A DNA stretch of 64,000 nt, taken from Janthinobacterium sp. SUN073. Its GTDB lineage: Bacteria > Pseudomonadota > Gammaproteobacteria > Burkholderiales > Burkholderiaceae_D. Position numbers and translations under genes: made by a program. Positions 40,713-49,188 of this stretch are shown piece by piece (position 1 is the stretch's first letter; each line of letters starts with the position of its first letter). Where the stretch lies: contig NZ_JAPUBT010000003.1 in NCBI RefSeq assembly GCF_030397665.1, positions 62,001 through 126,000 on the forward strand. Reading direction: 5' to 3'. The notes beneath the pieces are model-generated. The model was not told the DNA's origin, did no database searches, and saw only the letters and a program-made list of their open reading frames with translations.

Positions 40713-42243
40713 TCCGGCAGTGGCTGCGCTTACTGCGCTTGACGTGCGTGCCGCGCCACCGGATGCAGACGTGCTGGCCGCCGTGGAAACGGCACTGGTG
40801 ACCCACCGTGCCTTTAGTGACAGCAACTATATCCGCGACCAGCTGGCCGTCGCCTACCGGCGGCGGCTGCACAAGCTCGGTGGCACCCTGCCCGAGGCGG
40901 AAAGCCTGGCGACGCTGCTGGATGCGGCGCCACCCGCGCGCCAGCGCCAGTTGCTGGGCGACACGGTGCTGCGCTGCGCCGTCCAGCACGCCATGCGCCA
41001 GCTGCAACTGGGCGACGAATACGGCTTGCCTTTGCCGCAATGCGCGGCGCTGTTCCGGGCGGCGGGCGAGCACCTGCGCGCGGACTTGCCCGGCGGCCCG
41101 CTGGTGGCCCATTTGCCGCCCTTGGCGCGGCTGCACGACGAAGGCAGCCTGCAGGACGAGGACACGTATATCTGGCATGCCTGGCAGGAAGGCACGCCGT
41201 ATGCGCGCGCTTTTCTTGCCGTGATGGAAGATAACTACGGCGCGCCGCTGGCCACGCCCACGCCACAGGAACGAGCCCTGCTGCGCCGGGGCCTGCGGCT
41301 GCTGGAAACCCTGCTGCCCCGCCTGACGGCCAGCGCGCTTTCTCATGTCCAGTTGATCGCCCTGTTTCCCAAGCTGGGCACGTGGCGCGGCAAGGCGTCC
41401 AGCTCGCAATTTCGCGTCAATGGCAGCGTGTTCCTGAACCAGGAACTGATTGGCAACCCCTGGTGGCTGGCCGAGCACTTGCTGCACGAGTCGCTGCACC
41501 AGAAACTGTACGACTTCCGCCACGGCCACAGCCTGCTGGCGCCCGACTATGCGCGCGACGACGGCGCCAAGGTCTGTTCGCTGTGGAATGCGCCCGATGA
41601 TGACGGCAATCACTATTGGGATGCCCACCGCACCCTGGCTGCCTTTCATGTGTATGTCCACCTGGCCTTGCTGTGCCTGCTGGCCGAGCGGCAGGAAGCG
41701 GCGCTGGCACCACAGTACGGCCCCATCGGCCAGCACATGAGCGGCAGCCGGCGCGCCATCGACCGCGCCCGCTACCTGGGCGAGCAATTGCAAAGCACTA
41801 CCTGGCCGGAGCTGGGACTGGCGGGGCGGCACATGACGCACTGGCTGCTCGATGTGCTCGACGCGCTCGACACGCAGCGGCGTCCCGGCGGCGCTACCCT
41901 GCATCTGCTGCTCGACCTGTACGAGCGCCAGAGCCGCAAGCTCGATACTTATCTCGTGCAGCAGCCGCCGCCGCGCAGCGACACGCTGGGTTTGCAGGCG
42001 CAGCAAGAGTTGGCGATGACGCGGCAGGCACTGCACATGCTGGACAGGGAACTGCCGCCTTCGCCTCCGGCGCGGGAGCACGACTGGCCGCAGGCGCGGC
42101 AACGCGTGTTGCAGGCACTCTGGCCGCTGACGCAAGATGAAACGCTGATGGGAAACACTGGCTACCCGCAGGCGCAGGCGCTGGTTATGCAGATGGTGCA
42201 ACAGTCAAGCCGGCAACTGGCCGCACTGGGCGCTTTGGGCTGA
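40690..42243 (+). CDS. HExxH protein resembling aKG-HExxH-type peptide beta-hydroxylases
   Basis: 517 residues from ATG 40690. The first 230 residues are mostly helical, with no known domain. The C-terminal half holds HLLHESLHQKLYDF with the metal motif H266-E267-x-x-H270. It continues as VCSLWNAPDDDGNHYW, then RTLAAFHVYVHLALL with H320 and H324. The arrangement HExxH, then S-x-W, then an Arg and a hydrophobic His-containing helix resembles the HEXXH peptide-modification family of RiPP clusters, which hydroxylates peptides using Fe and 2-oxoglutarate. A plain zinc peptidase is less likely, since no peptidase-type third-ligand motif is evident. It is coupled to the 60-residue peptide gene, and both lie between tig and tRNA-Leu. 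Confidence 0.62.
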   Translation: MTTPPPPDPAVAALTALDVRAAPPDADVLAAVETALVTHRAFSDSNYIRDQLAVAYRRRLHKLGGTLPEAESLATLLDAAPPARQRQLLGDTVLRCAVQHAMRQLQLGDEYGLPLPQCAALFRAAGEHLRADLPGGPLVAHLPPLARLHDEGSLQDEDTYIWHAWQEGTPYARAFLAVMEDNYGAPLATPTPQERALLRRGLRLLETLLPRLTASALSHVQLIALFPKLGTWRGKASSSQFRVNGSVFLNQELIGNPWWLAEHLLHESLHQKLYDFRHGHSLLAPDYARDDGAKVCSLWNAPDDDGNHYWDAHRTLAAFHVYVHLALLCLLAERQEAALAPQYGPIGQHMSGSRRAIDRARYLGEQLQSTTWPELGLAGRHMTHWLLDVLDALDTQRRPGGATLHLLLDLYERQSRKLDTYLVQQPPPRSDTLGLQAQQELAMTRQALHMLDRELPPSPPAREHDWPQARQRVLQALWPLTQDETLMGNTGYPQAQALVMQMVQQSSRQLAALGALG

Positions 42244-42305
42244 AAAATACGAATTCAGGGAAAATCTTTGATGGTGCTGCACTTCCGGGCTGGAGCAACC
42301 CGGAT

Positions 42306-42388
42306 TGGTGCGGATGGGGAGACTCGAACTCCCAAGCCGAAGCACTGGCTTCTAAGACCAGCGTGTCTACCAATTCCACCACATCCGC
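42306..42388 (-). tRNA. tRNA-Leu (TAG)
   Basis: 83 nt with encoded CCA. Acceptor GCGGATG pairs with CATCCGC, discriminator A. The anticodon loop CTTAGAA gives TAG. A long variable arm (TGCTTCGGCTT) and the T-loop TTCGAGT complete a class II tRNA. It lies upstream of tig in the order conserved in relatives, but convergent to the HExxH gene. Confidence 0.95.
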
Positions 42389-42483
42389 ATTTTGTACTAC
42401 CTTGTACTACTTGCTCCCCTGATTTTAACAACTCGGGAGCGATCTGGCTACCGTGGACTGATAGAGCAAGCCCTCGGTAAAGC

Positions 42484-42526
42484 AAAGGCGGCATTCTACT
42501 GGATTTCCCAGAGGAATGCCGCCTTT
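42484..42526 (+). terminator. Strong hairpin terminator
   Basis: AAAGGCGGCATTC (42484-42496) pairs with GAATGCCGCCTTT (42514-42526) over 13 bp and is followed by further T residues on the plus strand. It can end plus-strand transcription from the HExxH gene. It also lies upstream of tRNA-Leu on the other strand. Confidence 0.75.
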
Positions 42527-42572
42527 TTTTGCTGTGCCTCAGAGCGCGCCACCGGTCAGTGGGCGGCATTTT

Positions 42573-42640
42573 TACCCCAAAAGCAAGCACTGGGGTCGTA
42601 CCCTGAGGGTACGACCCCGGCATTTTCGCCGTTCGGGTGA
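42573..42640. repeat. Dispersed nested-palindrome element, copy C
   Basis: The core at 42592-42618 has arms GGGGTCGTACCC / GGGTACGACCCC around TGA. The outer arms are TACCCCAA on the left and TTCGGGTG on the right. The two bases that differ from copies A and B in one arm are matched by complementary changes in the other. Confidence 0.75.
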
Positions 42641-42675
42641 GTGGCGTACGCGCCAGGTGGGCGCGCTCCAGGGCA

Positions 42676-42866
42676 TTACACAGCTGGCGTACTCGCTTCT
42701 CTTGCCGCTGGCTCCGGCTTCTTGACCCGGAACCAGGCCGCATACAGCGCCGGCAGGAACAGTAAAGTCAAGGCCGTCGCCAGGATCAGGCCGCCCATGA
42801 TGGCGACTGCCCTGCGTGATCCCCCCAGAACACGGAGTGCGACAGCGGGATCATGGCCAGCGCGGA
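42676..42866 (-). pseudogene. Truncated 3' fragment of an RND pump gene
   Basis: About 190 bp closely matches the 3' end of the intact RND permease gene just upstream on the same strand. Both encode ILATALTLLFLPALYAAWF followed by RVKKPE. The fragment has a different C-terminal tail (PAAREASTPAV then TAA at 42676-42678) and an internal 4-nt length difference that shifts the frame. Homology stops abruptly near 42866. It is a partial duplication or the remains of a second pump gene after deletion. Confidence 0.8.
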
Positions 42867-42878
42867 GGAATTGCTTGC

Positions 42879-45800
42879 TTAGCTCCCTCCTTTGCCCACC
42901 GCCTCCGGCTTCTTGACCCGGAACCAGGCCGCATACAGGGCCGGCAGGAACAGTAAAGTCAAGGCCGTCGCCAGGATCAATCCGCCCATGATGGCGACCG
43001 CCATCGGGCCCCAGAAGACGGAGCGCGACAATGGAATCATGGCCAGCGCGGCGGCGGCGGCCGTCAGCACGATGGGACGGCAGCGGCGCACGGCCGAGTC
43101 GATGATGGCATCCCAGGGAGCCGAGCCATCGTTGATGTCTTGCTCGATCTGGTCGACGAGGATCACCGAGTTGCGGATGATCATGCCGAACAGCGCGATG
43201 ATGCCCAGGTTGGCCACAAAACCAAGTGGCCGGCCCAGCGCCAGCAAGGCAAAGGCAGCGCCCGCCACGCCCAGCGGCCCCGTCAGGAAGACCAGCAAGG
43301 AACGCGAGAAACTGTGCAGCTGCAGCATCAGCAAGGTGAAGATGATGAAGATGGCCAGCGGCAGGTTGGTCGCGATCGACGCTTCCGCCTCGCCGCTATC
43401 GGCCGCCACGCCCTTCACGGTGATGCGGTAGCCGTCCGGCATTTTGGCCCGCAAGGCATCGAGCTGCGGCGCCAGCTGCGTCGAGACCGTCGCGCCCTGG
43501 ATGCCGTCGACCACGTCCGATTGCACGGTAATCGCCCATTCGCGCTTGTCGCGCCAGACCACGCCCGGTTCCCACACGAAATGCACGCGGGCCAGCTGCG
43601 AGATGGGCACGGACTTGCCCGTTGCCGTCGGGATGTTCGTGTCATTCAGCACGGAAATCGTCGCCCGCTCCTCCAGCGGCTGGCGCACCTGGATATCGAT
43701 CAGCTTGTTGTCTTCGCGGAACTGGCCGATGACGGTGCCCGACAGTATCGTATTGGCCGCCTGCATCACGGTTTTCGAGGTGACGCCCAGCGCACGCATC
43801 TTGTCCTGCTCCAGGTCCAGGCGCAGCACTTTCACCGACTCATTCCAGTTATCGTTGACACCCAGGGTGTTCGGATTGGCGCGCATGATGTCCTTGACCT
43901 GGTCGGCGATGGCGCGCACGCCCGCCACTTCCGGCCCCGTGACGCGGAATTGCACGGGATACGGCACGGGCGGTCCGTTCGGCAACAGTTTTACCCTGCC
44001 CCGCACTTCCGGGAAATCCTTCTTGAAGACATCGATGATCTTCTGGCGCAGCTGCTCGCGGTCCGCCTGGCTCTTCGGCAGGATCACCACTTGCGACACA
44101 TTGGTCTGCGGGAAGATCTGGTCCAGCGGCAGGTAGAAACGGGGACTGCCCGTGCCCACATAGCTGGTGATGCTGTCCACTCCGTCGAGCTTGCTGACGA
44201 AGGCCTCGAATTTCTTCACCTGCTTTTCATTCGCGGCAAAGGTCGTGCCTTCGGGCGACCACAGTTCCACCATCAGTTCCGGGCGGCTGGAATCGGGGAA
44301 GAATTGCTTTTCGATAAAGTTAAAGCCGTAAATGCCCAGCGCAAAGATGGCCAGGGTGGCGGCAATGGTCGTCTTGCGCCATTCCACGCACCAGGTGACG
44401 GCGCGGCGGAAGCGGCGGAAGTTCGGCGTATCGAACAATTCATGGTCGTTATGCGCGTGCGGCTTGACCTTCAACAAGACATAGCCGATATAGGGCGTGA
44501 AGACGACGGCCACCACCCACGAAATGATCAGGGCCAGTGCATTCACGGAGAACAGGGAGAACGTGTATTCGCCGGCGGCCGACTTGGCCAGGCCGATGGG
44601 TAAAAAGCCCGCCACCGTGATCAGGGTGCCCGTCAGCATGGGCATGGCCGTCGACGTGTAGGCGAACGTGGCCGCGTCGAAGCGCGACATGCCCTCCTCC
44701 ATCTTGCGCACCATCATTTCGACGGCAATGATGGCGTCATCGACCAGCAAGCCCAGCGCGATGATCAGGGCGCCCAGCGAGATCTTGTGCAAATCGATGT
44801 CGAGCAGGCGCATGAACAGGAAGGTGACGGCTAGCACCAGCGGGATGGTCAGCGCCACCACCAGGCCGGGCCGCACGTCGATGCGCAGCGGTTTCGTGTG
44901 CAAGCCCAGCGCGACAAAGCTGACGGCCAGCACGATCAAAATGGCTTCGACCAGGGTATGCACGAACTCGCCCACGGAAGCGGACACGGCTTCCGGCTGG
45001 TTTGACACGCGCTGCAACTCTATGCCGACCGGCAATTCACTCTTCATGCGCGTCACCGTTGCCTGCAAGGCCTTGCCCATGTCGATGATGTTGCCGCCCT
45101 TTTCCATCGATACGCCCAGGCCGATCACTTCCTTGCCATTGAAACGCATCTTGTCCTTCGGCGGATCGACGAATTCGCGTTTCACGGTGGCAAAGTCACC
45201 GAGGCGGAAGGTGGTGCCGTTGGCGCGCAGCTCCAGGTTTTCCAGGTCCTTGACGGTAAGCATGGCGCCCGTCACGCGCACTTGCAGGTTATCCGTCGGC
45301 GTCACCAGCACGCCCGTGGCGTTGATGCTGTTTTGCTCGGACAATTGCTGCACGATGGCGTCAAAAGGGATGCCCAATTGGGCGAATTTCTTGTGCGAGA
45401 AGATGATATTGATCTTTTCGTCTTGCACGCCGAACAGTTCCACCTTCGACACCTGCCCCACGGCCAGCAGTTCCTGTCGCACCTTGTCCGCGTAATCCTT
45501 CATTTCCGCGTAAGTAAAACCGTCGCCAGACAGGGCGAAGATGGAACCATACGTGTCGCCGAACTCGTCATTGAAGAACGGGCCCACGACGCCGGCCGGC
45601 AAGGTGCCCTTGATGTCGCCGATCTTCTTGCGCACCTGATACCAGGCGGCCGCTGTTTCCTTGGGCGGCGCCGATTCGCGCAGTTCCAGCAAAATCAAGG
45701 TTTCGCCGGGCTTCGAATAACTGGTGATTTCATTGATGTAGGGCGTTTCCTGCAGCTTCTTTTCCAGCTTGTCCGTCACTTGCTCGGCCATCTGCAGCGC

Positions 45801-45977
45801 CGTGGCGCCGGGCCAGTACGCCTGCAAGACCATGGCACGGAAAGTAAACGGGGGATCTTCATCCTGGCCCAGGCTGGCATAGCTGAGCATGCCGCCGATC
45901 AGCAGCACGGCCATCAGGTAGCGCGTCAGCGGGATGTGTTCGAGGGCCCAGCGCGACAGATTGAAGCCGCCCTTCAT
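42879..45977 (-). CDS. RND efflux transporter permease
   Basis: 1032 residues, full length for the AcrB/HAE-type superfamily. There is one N-terminal helix, two large periplasmic loops and two bundles of helices. The proton-relay helix is visible as LGLLVDDAIIAVEMM with the paired aspartates. The C-terminus ends in the conserved FLPALYAAWFRVKKPE block. It exports unknown substrates driven by the proton gradient. Its ATG overlaps the stop of the adaptor gene by 4 bp. No outer-membrane channel gene is adjacent. A broken copy of its 3' end lies just downstream. Confidence 0.92.
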   Translation of the reverse strand: MKGGFNLSRWALEHIPLTRYLMAVLLIGGMLSYASLGQDEDPPFTFRAMVLQAYWPGATALQMAEQVTDKLEKKLQETPYINEITSYSKPGETLILLELRESAPPKETAAAWYQVRKKIGDIKGTLPAGVVGPFFNDEFGDTYGSIFALSGDGFTYAEMKDYADKVRQELLAVGQVSKVELFGVQDEKINIIFSHKKFAQLGIPFDAIVQQLSEQNSINATGVLVTPTDNLQVRVTGAMLTVKDLENLELRANGTTFRLGDFATVKREFVDPPKDKMRFNGKEVIGLGVSMEKGGNIIDMGKALQATVTRMKSELPVGIELQRVSNQPEAVSASVGEFVHTLVEAILIVLAVSFVALGLHTKPLRIDVRPGLVVALTIPLVLAVTFLFMRLLDIDLHKISLGALIIALGLLVDDAIIAVEMMVRKMEEGMSRFDAATFAYTSTAMPMLTGTLITVAGFLPIGLAKSAAGEYTFSLFSVNALALIISWVVAVVFTPYIGYVLLKVKPHAHNDHELFDTPNFRRFRRAVTWCVEWRKTTIAATLAIFALGIYGFNFIEKQFFPDSSRPELMVELWSPEGTTFAANEKQVKKFEAFVSKLDGVDSITSYVGTGSPRFYLPLDQIFPQTNVSQVVILPKSQADREQLRQKIIDVFKKDFPEVRGRVKLLPNGPPVPYPVQFRVTGPEVAGVRAIADQVKDIMRANPNTLGVNDNWNESVKVLRLDLEQDKMRALGVTSKTVMQAANTILSGTVIGQFREDNKLIDIQVRQPLEERATISVLNDTNIPTATGKSVPISQLARVHFVWEPGVVWRDKREWAITVQSDVVDGIQGATVSTQLAPQLDALRAKMPDGYRITVKGVAADSGEAEASIATNLPLAIFIIFTLLMLQLHSFSRSLLVFLTGPLGVAGAAFALLALGRPLGFVANLGIIALFGMIIRNSVILVDQIEQDINDGSAPWDAIIDSAVRRCRPIVLTAAAAALAMIPLSRSVFWGPMAVAIMGGLILATALTLLFLPALYAAWFRVKKPEAVGKGGS

Positions 45978-47137
45978 TTGACGGCCCCCACGCTGACGGC
46001 GGCAGCGGCAACATCGGGTTTACTGGCCAGTTCGGCGCCCAGAATCGAGACTTTCTGCCCAGGCTTGAGCAGGTTGACGCCGGCCGTGACCACCGTCTGT
46101 CCCGCTTTCACGCCCGAGGTCAGCAGCAACTCATTGCCCGCCACGCCGCCCACCGTCACCGGTACCAGCTTCACGGCGCCGTTTTCCACCACCCACACGG
46201 AGCTTTGCGACTTTTCATTGAACAGGGCCGTCAGCGGCACCTTGATCTGCGGCGTGGCCGTCTGCGAGGCGAACTGCACCACGGCCGTCATGCCCAGGCG
46301 CGCTCGCGGCGCGTCCGGGATGCTGACCTTGGCCAGGTAGGTGCGCGTGGCGGCATCGGCCACGGGCGACACTTCACGTATCTTGCCCTGCAAGCCCTGT
46401 TTCGGGTCGGCCCACAGGCGCACCACCACATCCTTGACGCCGCGCAAGGTCTCGACCTTGTCTTCGGGAATGCCGATCACGACTTCCTTCTCGCCGCTCC
46501 TGGCCACTTGCACCACGGGCGTGCCAGGCGCCACCACCTGCCCCACTTCGGCCTCGATGCGCGTGACGACGCCATCGACGTCGGCCAGCAAGCTGGCATA
46601 GCCGGACTGGTTGGCCTGGCCACGGTACAGGGCTTGCGCCGCTTCCACGTTCGCCTGCGCCGCCTTGTAAGTGGCATCCTTGCCATCGAGCACAGCCTGG
46701 CTGACGAAATTTTTCTCGCGCAAATCCTGATAGCGCTTCAGTTCGGCGCGCGCCAGGTCGCGGCTCGTTTCGGCGCTGACCAGCGAGGCCTTGGCCTGGG
46801 CCTGCGACAGCTGCAAGTCGACGGGATCGAGCTGCATCAGCACTTGCCCCTTTTTCACGCTGGCGCCCACGTCGACCTTGCGCGCGACGATCTTGCCGCC
46901 CACGCGGAAACCCAGCTGCGACACCACGCGGGGCACGACCTCGCCCGCCAGCTCGGCACTCACGTCAACATTACTGCTAGACAACACCATCGCGCGCACG
47001 GGGCGCACGTCTTCCACTTTGACGGCGGGCTTGGAACAGGCCGCCAGGGTCAGCGCCAGGGCGGCGGCGGCAATCAGCCGCAGGGCGGGCAGTGCGGGTA
47101 CGCCGGTCTCGCGGCGCAGGGTTTTCAGGGCAAACAA
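45974..47137 (-). CDS. RND periplasmic adaptor (membrane fusion protein), lipoprotein
   Basis: 387 residues. A signal peptide with lipobox LTLAACSKP predicts lipidation at about Cys34. Next come the beta-barrel and biotinyl-lipoyl region (GFRVGGKIVARKVDVGASVK and GQVLMQLDPVDLQLSQAQAK), an alpha hairpin (residues about 105-170), and a membrane-proximal domain. It links the inner-membrane pump encoded by the overlapping downstream gene to an outer-membrane channel. No regulator is adjacent; the divergent neighbour is hpnC. Confidence 0.9.
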   Translation of the reverse strand: MFALKTLRRETGVPALPALRLIAAAALALTLAACSKPAVKVEDVRPVRAMVLSSSNVDVSAELAGEVVPRVVSQLGFRVGGKIVARKVDVGASVKKGQVLMQLDPVDLQLSQAQAKASLVSAETSRDLARAELKRYQDLREKNFVSQAVLDGKDATYKAAQANVEAAQALYRGQANQSGYASLLADVDGVVTRIEAEVGQVVAPGTPVVQVARSGEKEVVIGIPEDKVETLRGVKDVVVRLWADPKQGLQGKIREVSPVADAATRTYLAKVSIPDAPRARLGMTAVVQFASQTATPQIKVPLTALFNEKSQSSVWVVENGAVKLVPVTVGGVAGNELLLTSGVKAGQTVVTAGVNLLKPGQKVSILGAELASKPDVAAAAVSVGAVK

Positions 47138-47426
47138 GGTATTTTCCTTTACTATGCGGGCTGTAATATTTTTATGCGGAGAAACTTTTTGCTTGCCGAT
47201 TGGGATAAGCCAAATTTTTTCGCACGCGATATCCTTAAATTTGTGACAATATCAGCTTGATCATGACAGGGAGTGACTTCCCCTAATGACTTTCTGGTTA
47301 TTAATTATAATCGTGCGTAAAAGTTTTTAGTGACTTTTGCGTCATTAATCTTGAGCCGTACAACGTCCGTCACATTCCAGCGTTTGAGGGGTGCCGGACA
47401 AACGCAAGACTAGAGAAGCGTGTTCA

Positions 47427-48308
47427 ATGCCTGTAGACCATTACGAAAATTTTCCTGTTGCATCATTTTTACTGCCGCGCCGCCTGGTGCCCGCCGTCGA
47501 AGCCATCTATGCCTTCGCCCGCAGCGCCGACGACCTGGCCGATGAAGGCGACGCCACGCCGGCCGAACGCCTGGCCGCACTGCACGCCTATGAAGAGGCG
47601 CTGGACCGCATCGCCCGCGAAGAAGGCCATGCTGGCGAGAACGCCGCCATGTTCGAACGCCTGGCCGCCGTCATCGCCAAACACCAGTTGCCGCTGAAGC
47701 CGTTTTACGATCTGTTGTCCGCCTTCAAGCAGGATGTGGAAACGACGCGCTACGCCAGCTACGACGACGTGCTCGACTACTGCGCCCGTTCCGCCAACCC
47801 CGTGGGGCTGCTGATGCTGCACCTGTACGGTGCCGCCGATGAACAGAATGTACGCGATTCCGATGCCATATGTTCAGCTTTGCAACTAATTAATTTTCTG
47901 CAAGACGTCGCCATCGACCAGCAAAAAGAGCGCATCTACCTGCCGATGGAAGACCTGAGCCGCTTTGCCGTCTCCGCCGCCGCCTTCGAGCGGCCCGAGG
48001 CGCACGGCAAGTGGAGCGCCCTGATGCGCTTCGAAGTGGCCCGCACGCGCGCCCTGATGCTGTCCGGCGCGCCGCTGGCCCTGCGCTTGCGCGGGCGCAT
48101 CGGCTGGGAACTGCGTCTCGTGGTACAAGGCGGCTTGCGCATCCTCGAAGCCATCGAAGCGGTCAATTACGACGTGTTCCGGCGCCGCCCGAAACTGGAA
48201 AAGCGCGACTGGCTGATCATTTTCTGGCGCGCCCTGCGCATGTCGCGCAAAAGCCTGCATCAAGAGACGCAAGTAAAAACGGCTTTTCCCCCGTCGCCCA
48301 CTCTGTAA
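47427..48308 (+). CDS. hpnC: Squalene synthase HpnC
   Basis: 293 residues from ATG 47427. The two aspartate-rich motifs of trans-isoprenyl diphosphate synthases are visible as ARSADDLADEG and NFLQDVAIDQQ. HpnC acts with HpnD and HpnE to make squalene from farnesyl diphosphate without NADPH-dependent one-step synthase; HpnC converts presqualene diphosphate to hydroxysqualene. It is first in the hpnCDE operon, 46 bp before hpnD. Confidence 0.92.
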   Translation: MPVDHYENFPVASFLLPRRLVPAVEAIYAFARSADDLADEGDATPAERLAALHAYEEALDRIAREEGHAGENAAMFERLAAVIAKHQLPLKPFYDLLSAFKQDVETTRYASYDDVLDYCARSANPVGLLMLHLYGAADEQNVRDSDAICSALQLINFLQDVAIDQQKERIYLPMEDLSRFAVSAAAFERPEAHGKWSALMRFEVARTRALMLSGAPLALRLRGRIGWELRLVVQGGLRILEAIEAVNYDVFRRRPKLEKRDWLIIFWRALRMSRKSLHQETQVKTAFPPSPTL

Positions 48309-48354
48309 GACGATAGAATAGCGGCTTCGATCTGCAACCCTTGCTCTTTTGACT

Positions 48355-49188
48355 ATGTCTCCCGACGAATACTGCCAACAAAAGGCCGCCCAGAGCGGCT
48401 CCAGCTTCTACTACAGCTTCCTGTTCCTGCCGGCCGAGCGCCGCAAGGCCATCACGGCCCTGTACGCCTTCTGCCGCGAAGTCGATGATACGGTCGATGA
48501 CTGCACGGACGAAGCCGTGGCACGCACCAAGCTGGTCTGGTGGCGCAAGGAAGTCAAGGCCATGTACGAGGGCATCCCCACGCATCCCGTGATGCGCGCG
48601 CTGGAGCCGCACCTGAACGTGTATAAACTGGAAGAAAAGCATTTGCAGGCCATCATCGATGGCATGGAAATGGACTTGAACCAGACCCGCTACCTCGATT
48701 ACCAGGCCATGAGCCGCTATTGCTGGCATGTGGCCAGCGTGGTGGGCATCTTGTCGGCCAGCATCTTTGGCGCGACGCGCCCGGAAACGCTGCTGTACGC
48801 GGAAAAGCTGGGCCACGCCTTCCAGCTGACCAACATCATCCGCGACGTGGGCGAAGATGCGCGCAAGGGGCGCATCTACCTGCCGATCAGCGAATTGCAG
48901 CAGTTCAATGTGACGGCGGCCGACCTGCTGAACGCGCGCCACAGCGAAAACTTTGAAAACCTCATGCGTTTCCAGGTGGCGCGCGCGCAAAAGGCGTATG
49001 ACGAAGCGTTCGCCCTGCTGCCGGCGGAAGACCGCCGCGCCCAGCGCCCGGGCCTGATCATGGCCGCCATCTACCGCACGGTGCTCAATGAAGTCGAGCG
49101 CGACGGCTACCACGTGCTGAAACAGCGCATCTCGCTCACGCCGATCCGCAAACTGTGGCTGGCCTGGAAGACCTGGGTTCGTGGCTGA
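48355..49188 (+). CDS. hpnD: Presqualene diphosphate synthase HpnD
   Basis: 277 residues from ATG 48355; a TTG two codons earlier is less likely. Motifs REVDDTVDDC and NIIRDVGEDARKGRIYLP mark the two metal-binding aspartate clusters. It condenses two farnesyl diphosphates to presqualene diphosphate. It is the second gene of hpnCDE; its TGA overlaps the GTG start of hpnE by 8 bp. Confidence 0.92.
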   Translation: MSPDEYCQQKAAQSGSSFYYSFLFLPAERRKAITALYAFCREVDDTVDDCTDEAVARTKLVWWRKEVKAMYEGIPTHPVMRALEPHLNVYKLEEKHLQAIIDGMEMDLNQTRYLDYQAMSRYCWHVASVVGILSASIFGATRPETLLYAEKLGHAFQLTNIIRDVGEDARKGRIYLPISELQQFNVTAADLLNARHSENFENLMRFQVARAQKAYDEAFALLPAEDRRAQRPGLIMAAIYRTVLNEVERDGYHVLKQRISLTPIRKLWLAWKTWVRG

